A stretch of 64,000 nucleotides of DNA. Source: Verrucomicrobiaceae bacterium. Its GTDB lineage: Bacteria; Verrucomicrobiota; Verrucomicrobiia; Verrucomicrobiales; Verrucomicrobiaceae. The position numbers and the translations under genes were made by a program. Under the pieces are notes generated by a model, which had not been told where the DNA came from, searched no databases, and worked only from the letters and a program-made list of their open reading frames with translations. The DNA lies in contig JAIXYN010000053.1 of the NCBI GenBank assembly GCA_027490195.1, positions 124,001-188,000 on the forward strand, in the 5' to 3' direction. Numbering within the stretch: the first letter of the stretch is position 1; every line of letters begins with the position of its first letter. Positions 8,495 to 23,400 of this stretch are shown piece after piece.

Positions 8495-11400
8495 ATGAGG
8501 GAAAACGAATCACGAATATTCGATCGGACGTGTCGCTTAAGGGCGGCACGTTTCATCGTTTCGTTGTTCGCCATGCTGCTGTCCCTGCTGGCTGTAGGAA
8601 CGGTGCAGGGGCAGACTCTCGACTTCAGTGACTTTTCCAGCTTTGGCAGTGCCAGCAGCACCAGGGTGACAACCATCAGAATTGGTGCCACAACCGACAC
8701 TGAAACGGCCATCACTGCCAACACAGCCGCCACAGGCGATGACACAACTGGAACCGATGACGAAGATGGCGTCACCATTCCTGCCAGCGTGGCTCTTGGG
8801 GCCGCTAGTTCCATGACAGTCAACGTCACCAACACCAGCGGTGCCTCGGTGTTCCTTAACGTGTGGATCGACTTCAATCGCAACGGCGTGCTCACAGATA
8901 CTGGCGAGCGAGTGGCGACTAACACGGCGATTGCCACTGGCACCTCAAACTCCAACAGAACCGTGAACTTCACGGTACCTGCCACGGCCTCCGTCGGCAC
9001 AGCGGGTGTGCGTGTGCGTCTGACCTCCACCAACACTGGGGTCTCCACGGGCCAGAGCGGCAACGGTGAAGTCGAAGACTACGTCATGACGCTGGCCTGC
9101 CCCACTGTCACATTGAGCCCGGCCACACTGAACGTACCGACGGTAGGCACAGCCTTCTCACAGAGCCTCACGGCATCTGGCTCCACCACCACATTCACTT
9201 ATGCGGTGACTTCTGGAACACTGCCAGCCGGACTTGCTCTTAGCACCGCTGGAGTCCTTTCCGGCACGCCCACCAGCAGCGCCACGGCCAACTTTACTGT
9301 CACCGCGACTGGAGCCAACACCTGTGCACGTTCGCAGGCATACACCGTCACGCCGGTTTGTCCGACGGTCAGCCTGAGTCCAGCCGCCACCGCTATTCCA
9401 GATGCCTACGTGGGCACGGCCTTCAGCCAGACGATCTCCGCATCAGGTGGCACCGCGCCTTACACCTATGCGGTGACTTCAGGCACACTGCCAGCCGGCC
9501 TCACACTCAGTACTTCCGGTGTTCTCAGTGGTACGCCGACCACCAGCAATGCCGCAGGCACCAGCGTCACGATTCGCGCGACCGATACCAATGGCTGCCA
9601 GGGCTCCCTCACCTACACCGTTCAAGTTTGCCCGGTGATCTCGATCAGCCCCACCACACTGCCGACTCCCGGCTTGGGCTCTGCTGTTTACAACCAAACC
9701 CTCTCGGCTTCTGGCGGTGCCTCGGCTTACACGTATGCCATCACCACTGGCAGCCTTCCCACGGGTTTGACATTGAACTCCAGCAGTGGTGTCATCTCAG
9801 GAACACCCACGAGCACGGCCGCAGCGACGTTCACGGTCAGCGCCACGGACGCCAACGGCTGTCTGGCCACGCGCAGCTACACGCTCACTCCCGCAACGAC
9901 GGACTTTGGCGACTATGCCAGCTTTGGCAGCGTCAGCAGCACCTTCAACTCCAACCTCAAACTTGGCGCGCTCACGGACACCGAGACCGCCGCGACCAGC
10001 GACGCCACGGCCACTGGAGACGACCTCACCGGAAGTGATGACGAGGATGGAGTGACACTGCCAGCCAACATCAATCAGAGCACTGCTGGCAGCATCACCG
10101 TCAATGTCACCAACAACACTGGCGCCACCGCTTTTCTGAACGCCTGGATTGACTACAACAACAACGGCGTGCTCACCGATTCCGGTGAACAGATTGCCAC
10201 CAACACCACGATTGCCACCGGCACCTCAAACTCTAGCAGGACCTTGAGCTTTACGGTGCCAGCATCCGCTGCCGTGGGTAACGTAGGCATCCGCGTACGC
10301 CTGACCTCCACCAGCAGCCCAGGTGCCACCGGTGCCAGCGGCAACGGGGAGGTGGAAGATTATGTGATCAGCATCCTGCCGCCGACGGATTTCGGCGACG
10401 ATTCCTCCTTCGGTATTGCCGGCAGCTCCTCATCAACCACTATCAGGATGGGTGCCTTGGTGGACAATGAGAACTCCACCCTCGCCAACTCTGCAGCGAC
10501 GGGTGACGACACCAACGGCAGTGATGATGAAGACGGTGTGACTTTGCCAGCCTCTGTCATCCAGGGGCAGCCCGGTGTGAGCGTGACAGTCAATGTCACC
10601 AACTCAAGCGGGGCAGACGCCTTCCTCAATGGCTGGATCGACTTCAACAACAACGGCGTCCTCACCGACGCAGGCGAGCAGATCGTCGTCAATGATGTGG
10701 TCGCCACCGGCACCAGCGGCGCCAACCGTTCCTACACCTTCACCGTGCCAAGTTCGGCGGCGGTCGCCGTAATTGGGGCGCGCTTCAGATTGACTTCCAC
10801 CGCCACCCCAGGTGACAGCGGAATTTCGGGTACAGGTGAGGTGGAGGACTACACCATCACCGTTCAGCCAGCGTCTGATTACGGCGACTTCTCGCGCTTT
10901 GCGAATGCCAGCAGCTACAACTCCAGCGCCCTTGCTTTAGGCGATCTGGAAGATACGGAATTCACCCCGGTCACCAATCTTGCGGCCACGGGTGACGACA
11001 TCACCAACATCAATGACGAAGACGGAGTGACCCTGCAGGCCATTCTCGTGCAGGGGCAGGCGGGCGTTGCAGTGACCGTCAAACTCAACAACACCACCGG
11101 TGCGCCGGCCTACCTGAACGGCTGGGTGGACTTCAACAACAACGGCGTGGTCACCGACGCAGGCGAGCAGGTGATCTCCGACGTCGTGGTAGATGATGGC
11201 ACTTCTGGTGACTTCCAAACCTTTTATTTTGATGTGCCGAGCACCGCCACCGTAGGCACGGCAGGAGCGCGTTTCCGCCTGACCTCGGTCGCGACACCCG
11301 GCCCCACTGGTGCCAGTGGGTATGGCGAAGTGGAAGACTACACCACCTCCATCGTGGCCCCTTCGTCCAACTTCCGGGATTATTTCTACGCCATCCGCAA

Positions 11401-14400
11401 TGCCAGCGGTCGCTTCTATCTGGATGAGATCTCCGTTTACAATCCCAACTCCTCCACCCCGACGGTGTCCGTCAGTCCGGGCATTCTGGATCTCAATACA
11501 GCCTCCCCGGGATTCAACACCGGTGCCGCAGATGCCTACATGAACGGCTTGGCTCTCGACTGGCTCAACCGCCGGTTCTACTGGGCCACCACCTCCGCCG
11601 GCTCCGGTGGCTATAACTTCAATTTGTACACGGCCGCCTACGACAACGTGAGCAAGACGTGGAGCTACCAGCAGGTCACCGGTTCGGCGCTGGCCAACAT
11701 CCCCTTCAACACTGGAACGCCTGCCTCATCATCCTCCAGTTCGGGAGCATTCCCCCGCGCTGCATTTTATGCTGGGGATTACTATGCAGGCGGCCAGGTC
11801 AACAACAACGTGGCGGTCTGGCACCTCAACTCGACCGGCCTGGGCCTGAACACTCCCCCCTTCAACGACTACACCAACTTCTTCCACCTGTCCCAGACCT
11901 TCAATGGTGGTGACTTCGTCATCCGTCCGCAGGACGGCCTGCTGGTGACCTCCACGGTGATCAGCAACGCCAACACCTTGTTCAACCAGTTCATCGATGA
12001 TGGCATGAATCCCTCGGGGCCGGCAGCCACCACGGCGAGCGTGGACGCCCAGATTCCCTTCTCCAGCAATAGCTCTGTGCAGATCGCTGGCGTGGGTGGT
12101 GTTTCCCGGCTTTATGCCCTCGGTGCCTCGGGCACCAACATCTACCGCATTGACCAATATGACACCGCCACTCCCAATGCGGTGAGGGTGGGGCCGCTGC
12201 CCACCGCCACCTACACCGACTTGTCTGAAGGCATTTCCTCCTCTGTGACATCTCTGGGGGTGAAAGGCATCGTGTACAATGATGCCAACGGTCTTGCAGA
12301 CGGCATCATCAGCGGTACGGGGACCAATGCCAGCGGCCAGCTTTATGCCATGCTGGTGGATACCGCGGGCAACCTCGTGGATTCCTTCCCGGTGAAGAGC
12401 GACGGCACTTTCATCCTGGGTGGTGCCACGGCGAATACCTCCTACCGCGTGGTTCTGAGCACCTCCTACGGAAGCCTGGGCTCCACCGCCCCGGCGGCTG
12501 ACCTGCCCACCGGCTGGCTCAACGCAGGTGAGTTCCTCGGCTCTGGAGCTGGCAGTGATGGTACAGTTGATGGCAGCCTGGCGGTTTCCATCGGCAACGT
12601 TGGCATCGTCAATGCCACCTTGGGCATTTCCAAGACTCTCAGCATCGGCGACTTCGTCTGGAACGACGTGAACAACAACGGCCTGCAAGACACTGGCGAA
12701 AGCGGCATCGGCGCGGTCACCGTGCAGCTTTGGCGACCCGGTTCTGATAATGCGATCGGGGGCTCAGGCACTGCAGCAGACACGCTGGCCGCGACCACTA
12801 CGACAGATGGCACGGGTGCCTATAGTTTCGTCGGTCTGACCGCCGGAAGGTACTTCGTCACTGTGACCCCGACGGCACTCTATTCGGTGGTCAGCAGCAC
12901 GGTAGCCGGCGACAACGGAACCGCTGGCGATAACAATGGCTCGCAGCCAGGTGGCAGGGCCACGTTCGTTTACAGCCCGATCATAACACTGACGCAGGGT
13001 GCCGAGCCGGGCAATCTTTCCACCGGAGGTGACAACACGGAAGACACCATCGACTTCGGATTGCTAACAGCCGTGGATTACGGTGACAACGCCTCCTTCG
13101 GCTCCGCTGGCGGCAATCTGGTGACCAACTTGATGATCGGCTCACTGACAGACTCGGAATACTCCGCCAACACCAATGCCAGCGCCACGGGCGACGACAT
13201 CACCGGGCTGGATGACGAAGATGGCGTCCTGGTACCTGCGGCCATTTATCAGGGAACCTCCACCACACTGACGGTCACCGTCACCAACACCAGCGGCTCC
13301 ACCGCCTTCTTGCATGCCTGGGTGGACTTCAATGACAACGGTGTCCTCACCGACTCTGGCGAGCAGGTCGCCAGCAACCTCGTCATCGCCAATGGCACCT
13401 CCGCCTCCAACCGCAACATCACCTTCACCACTCCCGCGACAGCCCTCATCGGCAATGTCGGAATCCGTGTCCGTCTGACATCGGTCAGCACCCCTGGCCC
13501 CATTGGTAACGCAGGCAATGGAGAAGTGGAGGATTATGTCGTCAACGTCTGCCCGGCCGTGACGCTTTCGCCAACAACGCTGCCGATACCGACTGTGGGC
13601 ACAGCCTACGCGCAAACGTTCACGGCCAGTGGGGGCGTGTCTCCATACACTTACTCTGTATCCAGCGGAACGCTTCCTGCCTGGGCTGTGCTGAGCCCCG
13701 CTGGTGTGCTCAGCGGCATACCGAACAGCAATGCTACCGCCACCTTCACAGTGAGGGCGACGGATGCCACCGGCTGCGCGGGAACACTCAGCTACACCTT
13801 CACTCCGGTGTGCCCGACGGTCAGCATCACTCAGTCCGCCTTGGCTCAGGGCACCGTGGGCACCAGCTATTCGCAGACGCTCAGCGCCAGCGGTGGTGTC
13901 TCCCCCTATGGCACTTGGACCATCACCAGCGGCACGCTTCCAGCTGGATTGACGCTCAACGCCGGCACCGGTGTCATCAGCGGAACGCCGACGGCCTCCG
14001 CCTCTCCAGCGACGACGCTCACGCTGCGCGTGAATGATGCCAATGGCTGCCAGGGCTCGAAGAACATTACCTTGCAGATCTGCCCGGTGGTCACCGTGAG
14101 CCCAGCCACCCTGCCAGCAGCGATCCAGGGTGCCCCCTACAGTCAGACACTCGCCTCAGCTGGCGGAGCCTCCGCCTATGCCTACACTATCGCCAGCGGT
14201 TCATTGCCTGCCGGGCTCACACTTTCAAGTGTAGGAGTTATCAGCGGAACACCCACCGCCACCGGCACGGCGAGCTTCACGGTTCGCTCCACCGATGCGA
14301 ACGGCTGTGCAGGAACGAGTGTTTTGTCGATCGCCACGAACCTGCCCGTGACGGATTTTGGCGACTACCCCGCCTTTGCCGCCGCCGCCCAAACCGCGAG

Positions 14401-17400
14401 CGCTGAAATTCGGATCGGAACGGCCGCGACTGATGTGGAGCCCGTCAATCCGACCACCGGGACAGCGAATGCGGACGATACTGCAGGGACCGATGACGAA
14501 GATCTGGTGATTCCATCCGTGGTTTCCGGGGGTGACCTGAACGTGAACATTCCTGTGACTCTCAGCGGCAGTGTCACGCTAGGCCGCATCGGAGTCTGGG
14601 CGGACTGGAATGACGACGGCGATACACTGGACGCGAATGAAACCGCCACCCTCACCAGTTCGGGTCTCATCGGCGGCAGCAACACCGTCACCGCCACCTT
14701 CAGCCCTCCTGCGGGCACCACGGTTGGCACCAAGTATCTCCGCATCATCGTGATCGAAGGCACCGCCGCACCCGTCTTCAGCGGGATCTCTGCTCTGAAA
14801 GGTGAAGTCGAAGATTACGCTATCAATGTCACCACCCCGACGCTGGATTATGGCGATCTGCCCGACACCATCATCGGCACTTCCGCAGGCAATTATCAGA
14901 CATTATCCAACGACAATGGTCCGGCGCATACCGCCAACAGCAATCTCCGCCTCGGCGTCGGAGTGAATGCCGAAGGCAACGGCCAGCCCAATAGTACCGC
15001 CACGGGGGATACCTTGGATGACGGCGTGGCCACACTGCCCACTCTCACGCAGAATGTCCCCGCCACGCTGACCATCAACGCCACGAACACCTTTGGCTCC
15101 GCCGGTTTCCTGAAGGCATGGATCGACTGGAACAACGACGGCAATCTCACCGCCGGTGAAGAACTGGGCACGGAGATCAGCGTACCCAATGGAACCAGCA
15201 ACGGGGCTTTCAGTTTTAACTTCACCGTGCCGAGCAATGCCGTGATCGGCTCCAGTCTCGGACTGCGCGTCCGACTCGCCAGCACGACGATCCCGGCCTC
15301 CAACGGTGTCGTCGGCACCGGGGAAGTGGAAGACTACCTTGTCACTGTCAACGCCTCCACAGTGGACTTTGGAGACTACCCGAACTTTGCCTCCGCATCC
15401 CGCGTGGCCAGCACGCTGATCAGAGTTGGCACCAATGCCACCGACATAGAAACCAGCAATCCTGCAAGCGGCAACGCCACGGTGGACGACGCCACAGGGA
15501 CCGATGACGAAGACCTCGCGATGCCGACCCTGCTGACAGGAACCAGCGGCACGCTGTCGATTCCAGTCACACTGACAAGTCCGATCACGGCAGGCAGGAT
15601 CGCGGTCTTTGCCGACTGGAACGGCGACAACGATGTGCTCGACACGAATGAAAGTGTGACGCTCAGCACGTCCAATCTCGTCACAGGTGCCAACACCATC
15701 ACCGCCACGCTCAGCCCGCCTGCGGGCACCACCGGCGGCGTCAAATTTCTGCGCATCATCGCGACAGAAGGTGCCACAACTCCCACCTTCAGCGGCAGTT
15801 CCTCCCTGCGCGGTGAAGTCGAAGATTACGCCATTACTGTGAATGCCTTCTCGCTCGACTTCGGTGATCTACCTGACACTGGCACAGGTACCGGCACGGG
15901 GAACTATCAGACACTCAATATTCACAGCGGCCCCTCCCATACCGCCACCTCCACCACACTGCGCCTCGGTGCCACGGTCGATGTGGAAGGTGACGGCCAG
16001 CCTAATGCCACGGCCACCGGTGACGGTGCGGATGAAGATGGCATCTCCAGCATGCCGGTGTTCAATCGCGGGCAGGCTTACACCATTCCCGTCTCTGTCT
16101 TCAACAACACTGGAAGCACCGCCCGCATCTTCGGCTTCGTGGACTGGAACAACGATGGTGATTTTGCCGACGCCGGTGAAACGCTCACCGCCGTGGCGGT
16201 CAGTTCGTCCGCCAGCCAGCAGACCATCAATGTCACCGGCACCACGCCAGGCAGTACCGTTATCGGCACCTTTGGCGCGCGCTTCCGTCTCGCCACCGCC
16301 ACCACGCTGACCTCCACCGGCACCACGGGAGATGGTGAAGTGGAAGACTACATCGCCACGGGTGCATGCCCCACAATCACCATCACGCCATCCACACTGC
16401 CGGCTACGACGCAGTATGCCAGCTACAATCAAACTCTGGCGGCCACCAGCGGCACCACCCCATACACCTGGATTATCACCAGTGGCGCTCTTCCAAATGG
16501 TCTGACCCTGAGCAGCGCAGGTGTCATCAGCGGTACAGTGGCCAGCGCCAGCGGTGCTTATGTCTTCACCGCCCGTGCCACAGATGCGAATGGTTGCACG
16601 GCCTCACAGAGCTATACCATCAGTGTCGGATCGGGTGGCATGAGCGTGGGCAATCTTGTCTTCCTCGATGAGAACAACAACGGGCTCAGAGACTCCACCG
16701 AACGCGGCATTCCCAACGTGCCCGTGGAAATCTGGAGCGCCGGTGCGGACGGACGCGTGAACTCGGTCGATGACCAAGCCGTGACCAACGGCAACGCCTC
16801 TGTGCTCAGTTCCGGCGGCATGCTGACCGCTGGCACTTTCGGCACCATTGCCTCCGGTTTTTCCACCCTGACCGCAGTCACGGACTGGACCGGTGCTTAT
16901 CAGTTCACCTCGCTGCCCACAGGGGTCTACTACCTCAAGATCACACCTCCGAACAAAGCGGTGTTCTCCAGCAAGTTTGGCAGCGGCACGACCACCTACA
17001 GCCTCAATCTCGACTTCCCGCTGGCCAGTTCGACTTCGGTGCTTCTCGACAACGGCATCGACAACGACAACAACGGCGTGCAAACCGCCGGTTCGTTCGT
17101 CAGCAGCGCAGATGCAGTCGTTGCAGGTGTGGGGGCCGCCGTGTTCAGCATGCCGTTCACCCTTGCCACGGCCACCGAGCCCGGCACCACCAATCTCGGC
17201 AGTGATGAATACACCCTCGACTTTGGTCTGCGCCCCTGCCCTGCCATCGGCATCAGCCCCATCACCGTTCCTGCGGTCAGCTCGGGCGTGGCTTACAGCA
17301 GCACTTTGACGGCCAGCGGCGGTGTCGCGCCATATGCATTTGCGATCACTCAGGGCACGCTGCCAGCAGGACTGAGCATCAGCAGCGCCGGTGTCATCTC

Positions 17401-20400
17401 TGGCACCACCTCCACCACGGGCACCAGCGCCATCACCGTGCGCGCCACAGACGCCCGTGGCTGCCAGGGCTTCACCACGATTCAGCTCAGCGTGACCACG
17501 ACCATGAGCATCACGACCGCCTCGTTGCCGAACGGTACGGAAGGCACGGCCTACACTTCCACCACGCTGGCTGCCAGCGGCGGCAGCAGTCCCTATCAAA
17601 ACTGGCGTGTCAGCACTGGAGTGCTGCCAGCAGGTCTGGCGATCAACAGCAGCACGGGCGTTGTCTCCGGCACACCGACCTCCCCCGGCACCTATGTCTT
17701 CAACGTCGCCGTGGATGACGCCCTCGTCACCCCCGCGAGTGTCACCGTGACCAACGGCTCCGTGGAAACGGATGCCTGGAGCGCCCTCACCTTCACGCCA
17801 CGCACCAGCGTCACCGGCTGGACGCTCGGCAACAGCGCCCTCACCGGCACCACCACGGCGGTGCAGCTCTACGGCGTCAACAACAGCAACACCAACTCGA
17901 CGCAGCTGGGAGACACTCCAGGTGGATCGCAGTATCTCGCCTCCCCGTTTGTGGCCAGCTGGGCTTCGCAGGCCGTCAGCGGCTTCACAGTGGGCCGCCC
18001 CTACACGCTGCGCGTGCGCTATGCGATGCGCGGCGCTTTTGCCAATCCAAGCACCACGGAAGCACAGCCGCCGTTTTATGGGAATGCGCTTTGGCTCACC
18101 GGCTACAACGCCTCCGCCGCCAGCTTGTTCGGTCCGGCGAGCGTGAACTTCCCCGCACCGAACGCCGCGAACTATGACAACTGGGCCACGTTCGACATGC
18201 CCTTCGTGCCGCAGACCTCCAGCATGGTGTTTTCGTTTGGACTGGATGGCACGGCCATCGACGACCTCCAGTTCATTCCCACCGTGGCCGCCACAGCTAC
18301 CGCCACCAAGCAGTTCACCGTCGTCATCGCCGGCAATCGCGACTGGGGTGATCTTCCCGACACCGGCATCGGCACCGGGACGGCCAATTACCAAACGACC
18401 AACAGCGACAGCGGGCCTTCACACTATCGCAATTCCAACCTGCGCTTGGGAGCCACGCTCGACATTGAATCAGACGGCCAGCCCAATGCCACCGCAACGG
18501 GTGACGACCTCAACGTCACAGATGATGATGACGCCATCGGAACGCTACCCACCTTCGCGCGCGGCCAAAGCTTCACCCTCCCCGTCTCGGTGTTCAACAA
18601 CACGGGAAGCAGCGCCAATGTCTATGCCTTCATCGACTGGAACAACGACGGCGACTTCCTGGATCCGTCCGAAACTCTCAGCTCTGTTTCGGTCAATTCC
18701 AGTGCTTCGCAGCAGAGTGTCAATGTCACCGGCACCGTGCCAGGCAATGCGGTGCTCGCGCAGATCGGCCTGCGTGTGCGTTTGAGCTCGGCGGGAACTC
18801 TTGGTGCCTTTGGAATCGCCACCAATGGAGAAGTCGAAGATTATCTTGTCACCCCTACCTGTCCAACCGTTGCTCTGAGTCCGTCCACACTGACGAACGG
18901 CACCCTCAGCCTTGCGTATTCACAAACCGTCACGGCTTCGGGCGGTACAGCGCCGTACACGTATGCGCTCAATTCAGGCACGCTGCCTTCGGGTGTCACG
19001 CTGAATGCCACCAGTGGCATTCTCAGCGGCACGCCGAACTTCGCTGGCACTTTCAACTTCAACCTCAGAGCCACAGATGCCAATGGCTGCTCAGGAACAC
19101 AGGCTTATTCGGTGGTGATGACCTGCCCGACGATCTCCATAACGCCGACCACTCTCACCACTGGCACGGTCGGCACGGCCTTCACCCAGACACTCAGCGC
19201 CAGCGGTGGTGCATCGCCTTATGGTTCATGGACGGTCACCAGTGGCACGCTACCGGCAGGGCTCACGCTCAGCACCGCAGGGGTGATCAGCGGCACTCCG
19301 ACTGTCAGCACCGGTTCCGGCGCCTCCTTCACCGTGCGCGCCACGGATGCCAATGGTTGCCAGGGCTCACAGGCGGTCACTTTGAAAATCTGTCCGGTAA
19401 TCGCGCTGAGTCCTGCGACCCTGACGGCGCCCACCGTGGGAAGCGCCTACACTCAAACCATCACGGCATCTGGAGGAGCTTCGGCATACACCTTCACTTT
19501 GAACAGCGGTACTTTACCAGCAGGATTGAGCCTGAGCAGCGCCGGCGTCATCAGCGGCACGCCCACAGGCACCGCTTCATCGACCTTCATCGTCCGAGTG
19601 GTCGATGCAAACGGCTGCGCGGCGACACGAACTTACACTCTGTCACCAGCCTGTGCCGCCATTGTCATCTCGCCAGTTTCACTCAATGCCGGAGTCCAAG
19701 GGGTTGCTTACAATGCCGCGTTGAGTGCAGCGCCATCGGCCAGCTACACATGGGCGGTGGCCAGCGGCGCATTGCCGACGGGATTGACCCTGAATGCCAG
19801 CACCGGAGCGCTGGCCGGAACTCCTTCGGCAGCAGGTTCCTACTCGTTCACGGTCAAGGCAGGTACGGGGCCCGCCACGGTTCCCCAGCTCACGTTCTCC
19901 ACCTACAATCTTGATCTTAACCCCGGCGACACTTTCAACATTCGCGATTACGTGCTGCCGAAAGATGGCTCCAGCACTCCCATCGACTGGAGCCAGGTCA
20001 GCTTTACCTACACAGCAGCCGGGGCGAATGATCCCACCGTCCCAGCAGACTGGAATCTCACCAGCTTCAATGCGGGACTGCCAGTCACCGCCACCAATGC
20101 CGATGCCGCAGCGGCAGGCAATTCAGGGACGGGCCGGTTCCGCATTTACATCGTTCGCAACGGACAGACTGGGTATGACGACCACATGGAAATGCGGGTG
20201 GATGCCAGCCGCACCAGTGCCGTGAACTCGGCCAAGGTCTCGCCCGCAATCCAACTCGCATGCAGCGGCACCCGTGCCTACACCATGCGCATTTGCCCGG
20301 TGATCGCCCTCACGCCAGCCACGCTGACGAATGGCACGATCAACACCGCCTATTCACAAACCATCACTGCATCCGGCGGCACCTCCCCCTACACCTACGC

Positions 20401-23400
20401 CGTGAGCAGCGGCACACTGCCCACAGGTCTCACACTCAGCTCCACAGGGGTTTTGTCTGGAACACCCACGAGCACCACCGCCGCCACCTTCACCGTCACC
20501 GCCACAGATGCGAACGGTTGCAGCGGCGCACTTGCCTACACCGTCACTCCTGCGCCGGACTCTGATTTCAGTGACTACAGCCTGTTCAGCAATGCCAGCA
20601 GCCGCATGAACTCCACGCTGCGCCTTGGCGCCCTCACCGATGTGGAAGCCACCGCTGCTACGAACAGTACCGCCACCGGTGATGACACCAATGGCAGCGA
20701 TGACGAAGACGGCGTGACGCTGCCTGCCAGCATCACGCAAGGCGGAGCCGGTTCGATCACGGTCAACGTCACCAACACCAGCGGTGCCACCGCCTACCTC
20801 AATGCGTGGATCGACTTCAATCAAAACGGATCCCTTGCCGATGCGGGTGAGCAGATCGCCAACAACACCCTCATCGTCACCGGAGTTTCAAACTCCAACC
20901 GCACCGTTTCCTTCACCGCACCGGCCAGTGCCGTGCTGGGCAGCGCTGGGGTGCGTGTGCGCCTCACTTCCACTGCCGCACCCGGCCCGATTGGAGCCAG
21001 CGGCAACGGCGAGGTGGAAGACAACGTCGCAACCATCGTTGCGCCCACGACGGACTTCGGCGACTTCTCGCTCTTCGCGGACGCGTCCAGCACGGGCAAT
21101 GCGAGCCTCAAACTGGGAGCATTGCAAGACCTAGAAGGCAGCGCCACCAAAGATGCCAGTGCGCAGGGTGATGACACCACCGGCAGCGATGACGAAGACA
21201 GCGTGACCTTCCCTTCCATGACTGCGGGTCAGCCCATCACGCTGCCGGTCACCGTCACAAACCTGACGGGTTCCACGGCGTTTTTGAACGCCTGGATCGA
21301 CTATAACAACAACGGCGTTGTCACGGATGCGGGCGAGCAGATTGCCACCAATGTCAACATCGTCACCGGCACCAGCGGCGGCACGATCAATCTCAATTTC
21401 ACCGTTCCGGCCAATGCCGTCACCGCCGCCTCCCTCATCGGCACACGCTTCCGTCTCACGAATGTGCAGACCCCGGGTTCCACCGGTGGTGTTGGCATTG
21501 GTGAGGTCGAAGACCACGCCGTCGTCATCCTCGCCCCGCTCACGGACTTCGGCGATTTCAGCGGTGCCCCAAGCGTCTCTAACACCGCCAGCACCAATCT
21601 GCGCCTCGGCGCGCTTGTTGACACCGAATACGCCGCCACCACCAATGCTACCGCCACGGGTGACGACCTGAATGGTGTGGATGATGAAGACGGTGTCACA
21701 CTGCCTGCTTTGACCGCAGGTGCTCCGGCCACGATCCCCGTCGTTGCCAGCAACAACACCGGGGCGGCAGCTTATCTGAACGCCTGGATCGACTACAACA
21801 ACAACGGCGTTTTCACCGACCCGGGTGAACAGATTGCCACGAACACAGCGGTGGCGACCGGTCTGACCAACAGCACCTTGAACATCAGCGTCACAGTACC
21901 CGCCGGTGCGCTCACTGGCACCAACCTCGGTATGCGCGCACGTATTTCCAATGACATCTCTCCGGGCTCCACCGGTGCAGGCGGCGTCGGCGAAGTGGAA
22001 GACTACGTCGTCAACATCGCCCAGCCGACGACTGACTTCGGCGACTATTCGCTGTTCAGTCTTGTCAGCGGCACCAGAAACAGCAACCTGCGCCTAGGCG
22101 CGCTGACGGATACAGAATTCGTCGCCACCACCAACGTCACTGCCACCGGTGACGACATCACCGGCAGTGATGATGAAGACGGCGTCACACTTCCCTCCAT
22201 GATCGCCGGGGCTCCGGCCACCATCCCCGTAGTCGTTACCAACAACACGGGCGCATCGGCTTTCCTTAACGCGTGGATCGATTACAACGGCAACGGCTCG
22301 CTCGCAGACGCGGGTGAACAGATCGCCACCAATGTGGCTATCACCACGGGCACCAGCAACAGCACGCAGAATCTCAGCATCACCGTCGCGCCCACCACTC
22401 TCACCGGCGTGCCTATCGGCGCACGCGTGTTGCTCACTTCGGCTGCATCACCTGCCACCTCCGGCAGCATTGGCACCGGTGAAATCGAGGATTACGTGGT
22501 CACCATCACTGCGCCGACGACGGACTTTGGTGATTTCAGCAGCTTTGCCGATGCCTCGCAAGGTGTGAGCCCCAGCCTGCGCATGGGATCACTCATCGAT
22601 GCCGAGTTTGTTTCCACCAGGAACGCCACGGCCACCGGTGATGACAGCACCAACCTGGATGACGAAGACGGCGTGACGCTGCCGTCCATGACCGCCGGCC
22701 AGACACTGACGATTCCGGTCGTGGTGACCAACAGCACCGGCGCGCTCGGCTACCTCAATGCGTGGATCGACTTCAACAACAACGGCGTTTTGACGGATTC
22801 CGGCGAGCAGATTGCCACCAACATCAACATCCCGACCGGCAGCGCAAATTCCACGTTCAACATCAACGTGACCGTCCCCATTGCCGCCGTGACCGGCACG
22901 AATGTGGGCGCACGCTTCCGCCTTTCCGCCCCGACCTCCCCCGGACCGACCGGTGCGAACGCCGCCGTCGGTGAAATCGAAGACTACGTCATCAACATCG
23001 CCGCACCGACGCTCGACTTTGGTGACTTCAGCGGCATCGGCAGCGCGGCCAGCACGGCGAACAGCGCCATGCGCATCGGTACGCTGGTGGATGCTGAATT
23101 CTCCGCCACCACGAACACCGCCGCCACAGGAGACGACACCACCGGCAGTGATGACGAAGACGGCGTGACCATCCCCAGCCTGACCTCCGGGTCTGCGGCC
23201 ACCATCCCCGTAGTCGTCACCAACAACACGGGTGCATCGGCTTTCCTCAATGCGTGGATCGACTACAACAACAACGGCGTCCTGACGGATCCGGGAGAAC
23301 AGATTGCGACGAACACCGCCATCGTCACCGGCACCTCCAATTCCGCCAGAAACATCACCTTCACCGTACCATTCGACGCCGTGGCAGGCACGCCGATCGG

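Noticed and set aside
16604-18394. Long open frame on the minus strand (596 codons) inside the giant gene
   Set aside because: It is antisense to clear GEVED, Ig and SdrD-B codons; the repeated GC-rich codons of the giant gene create such shadows, and its protein has no domain signal.
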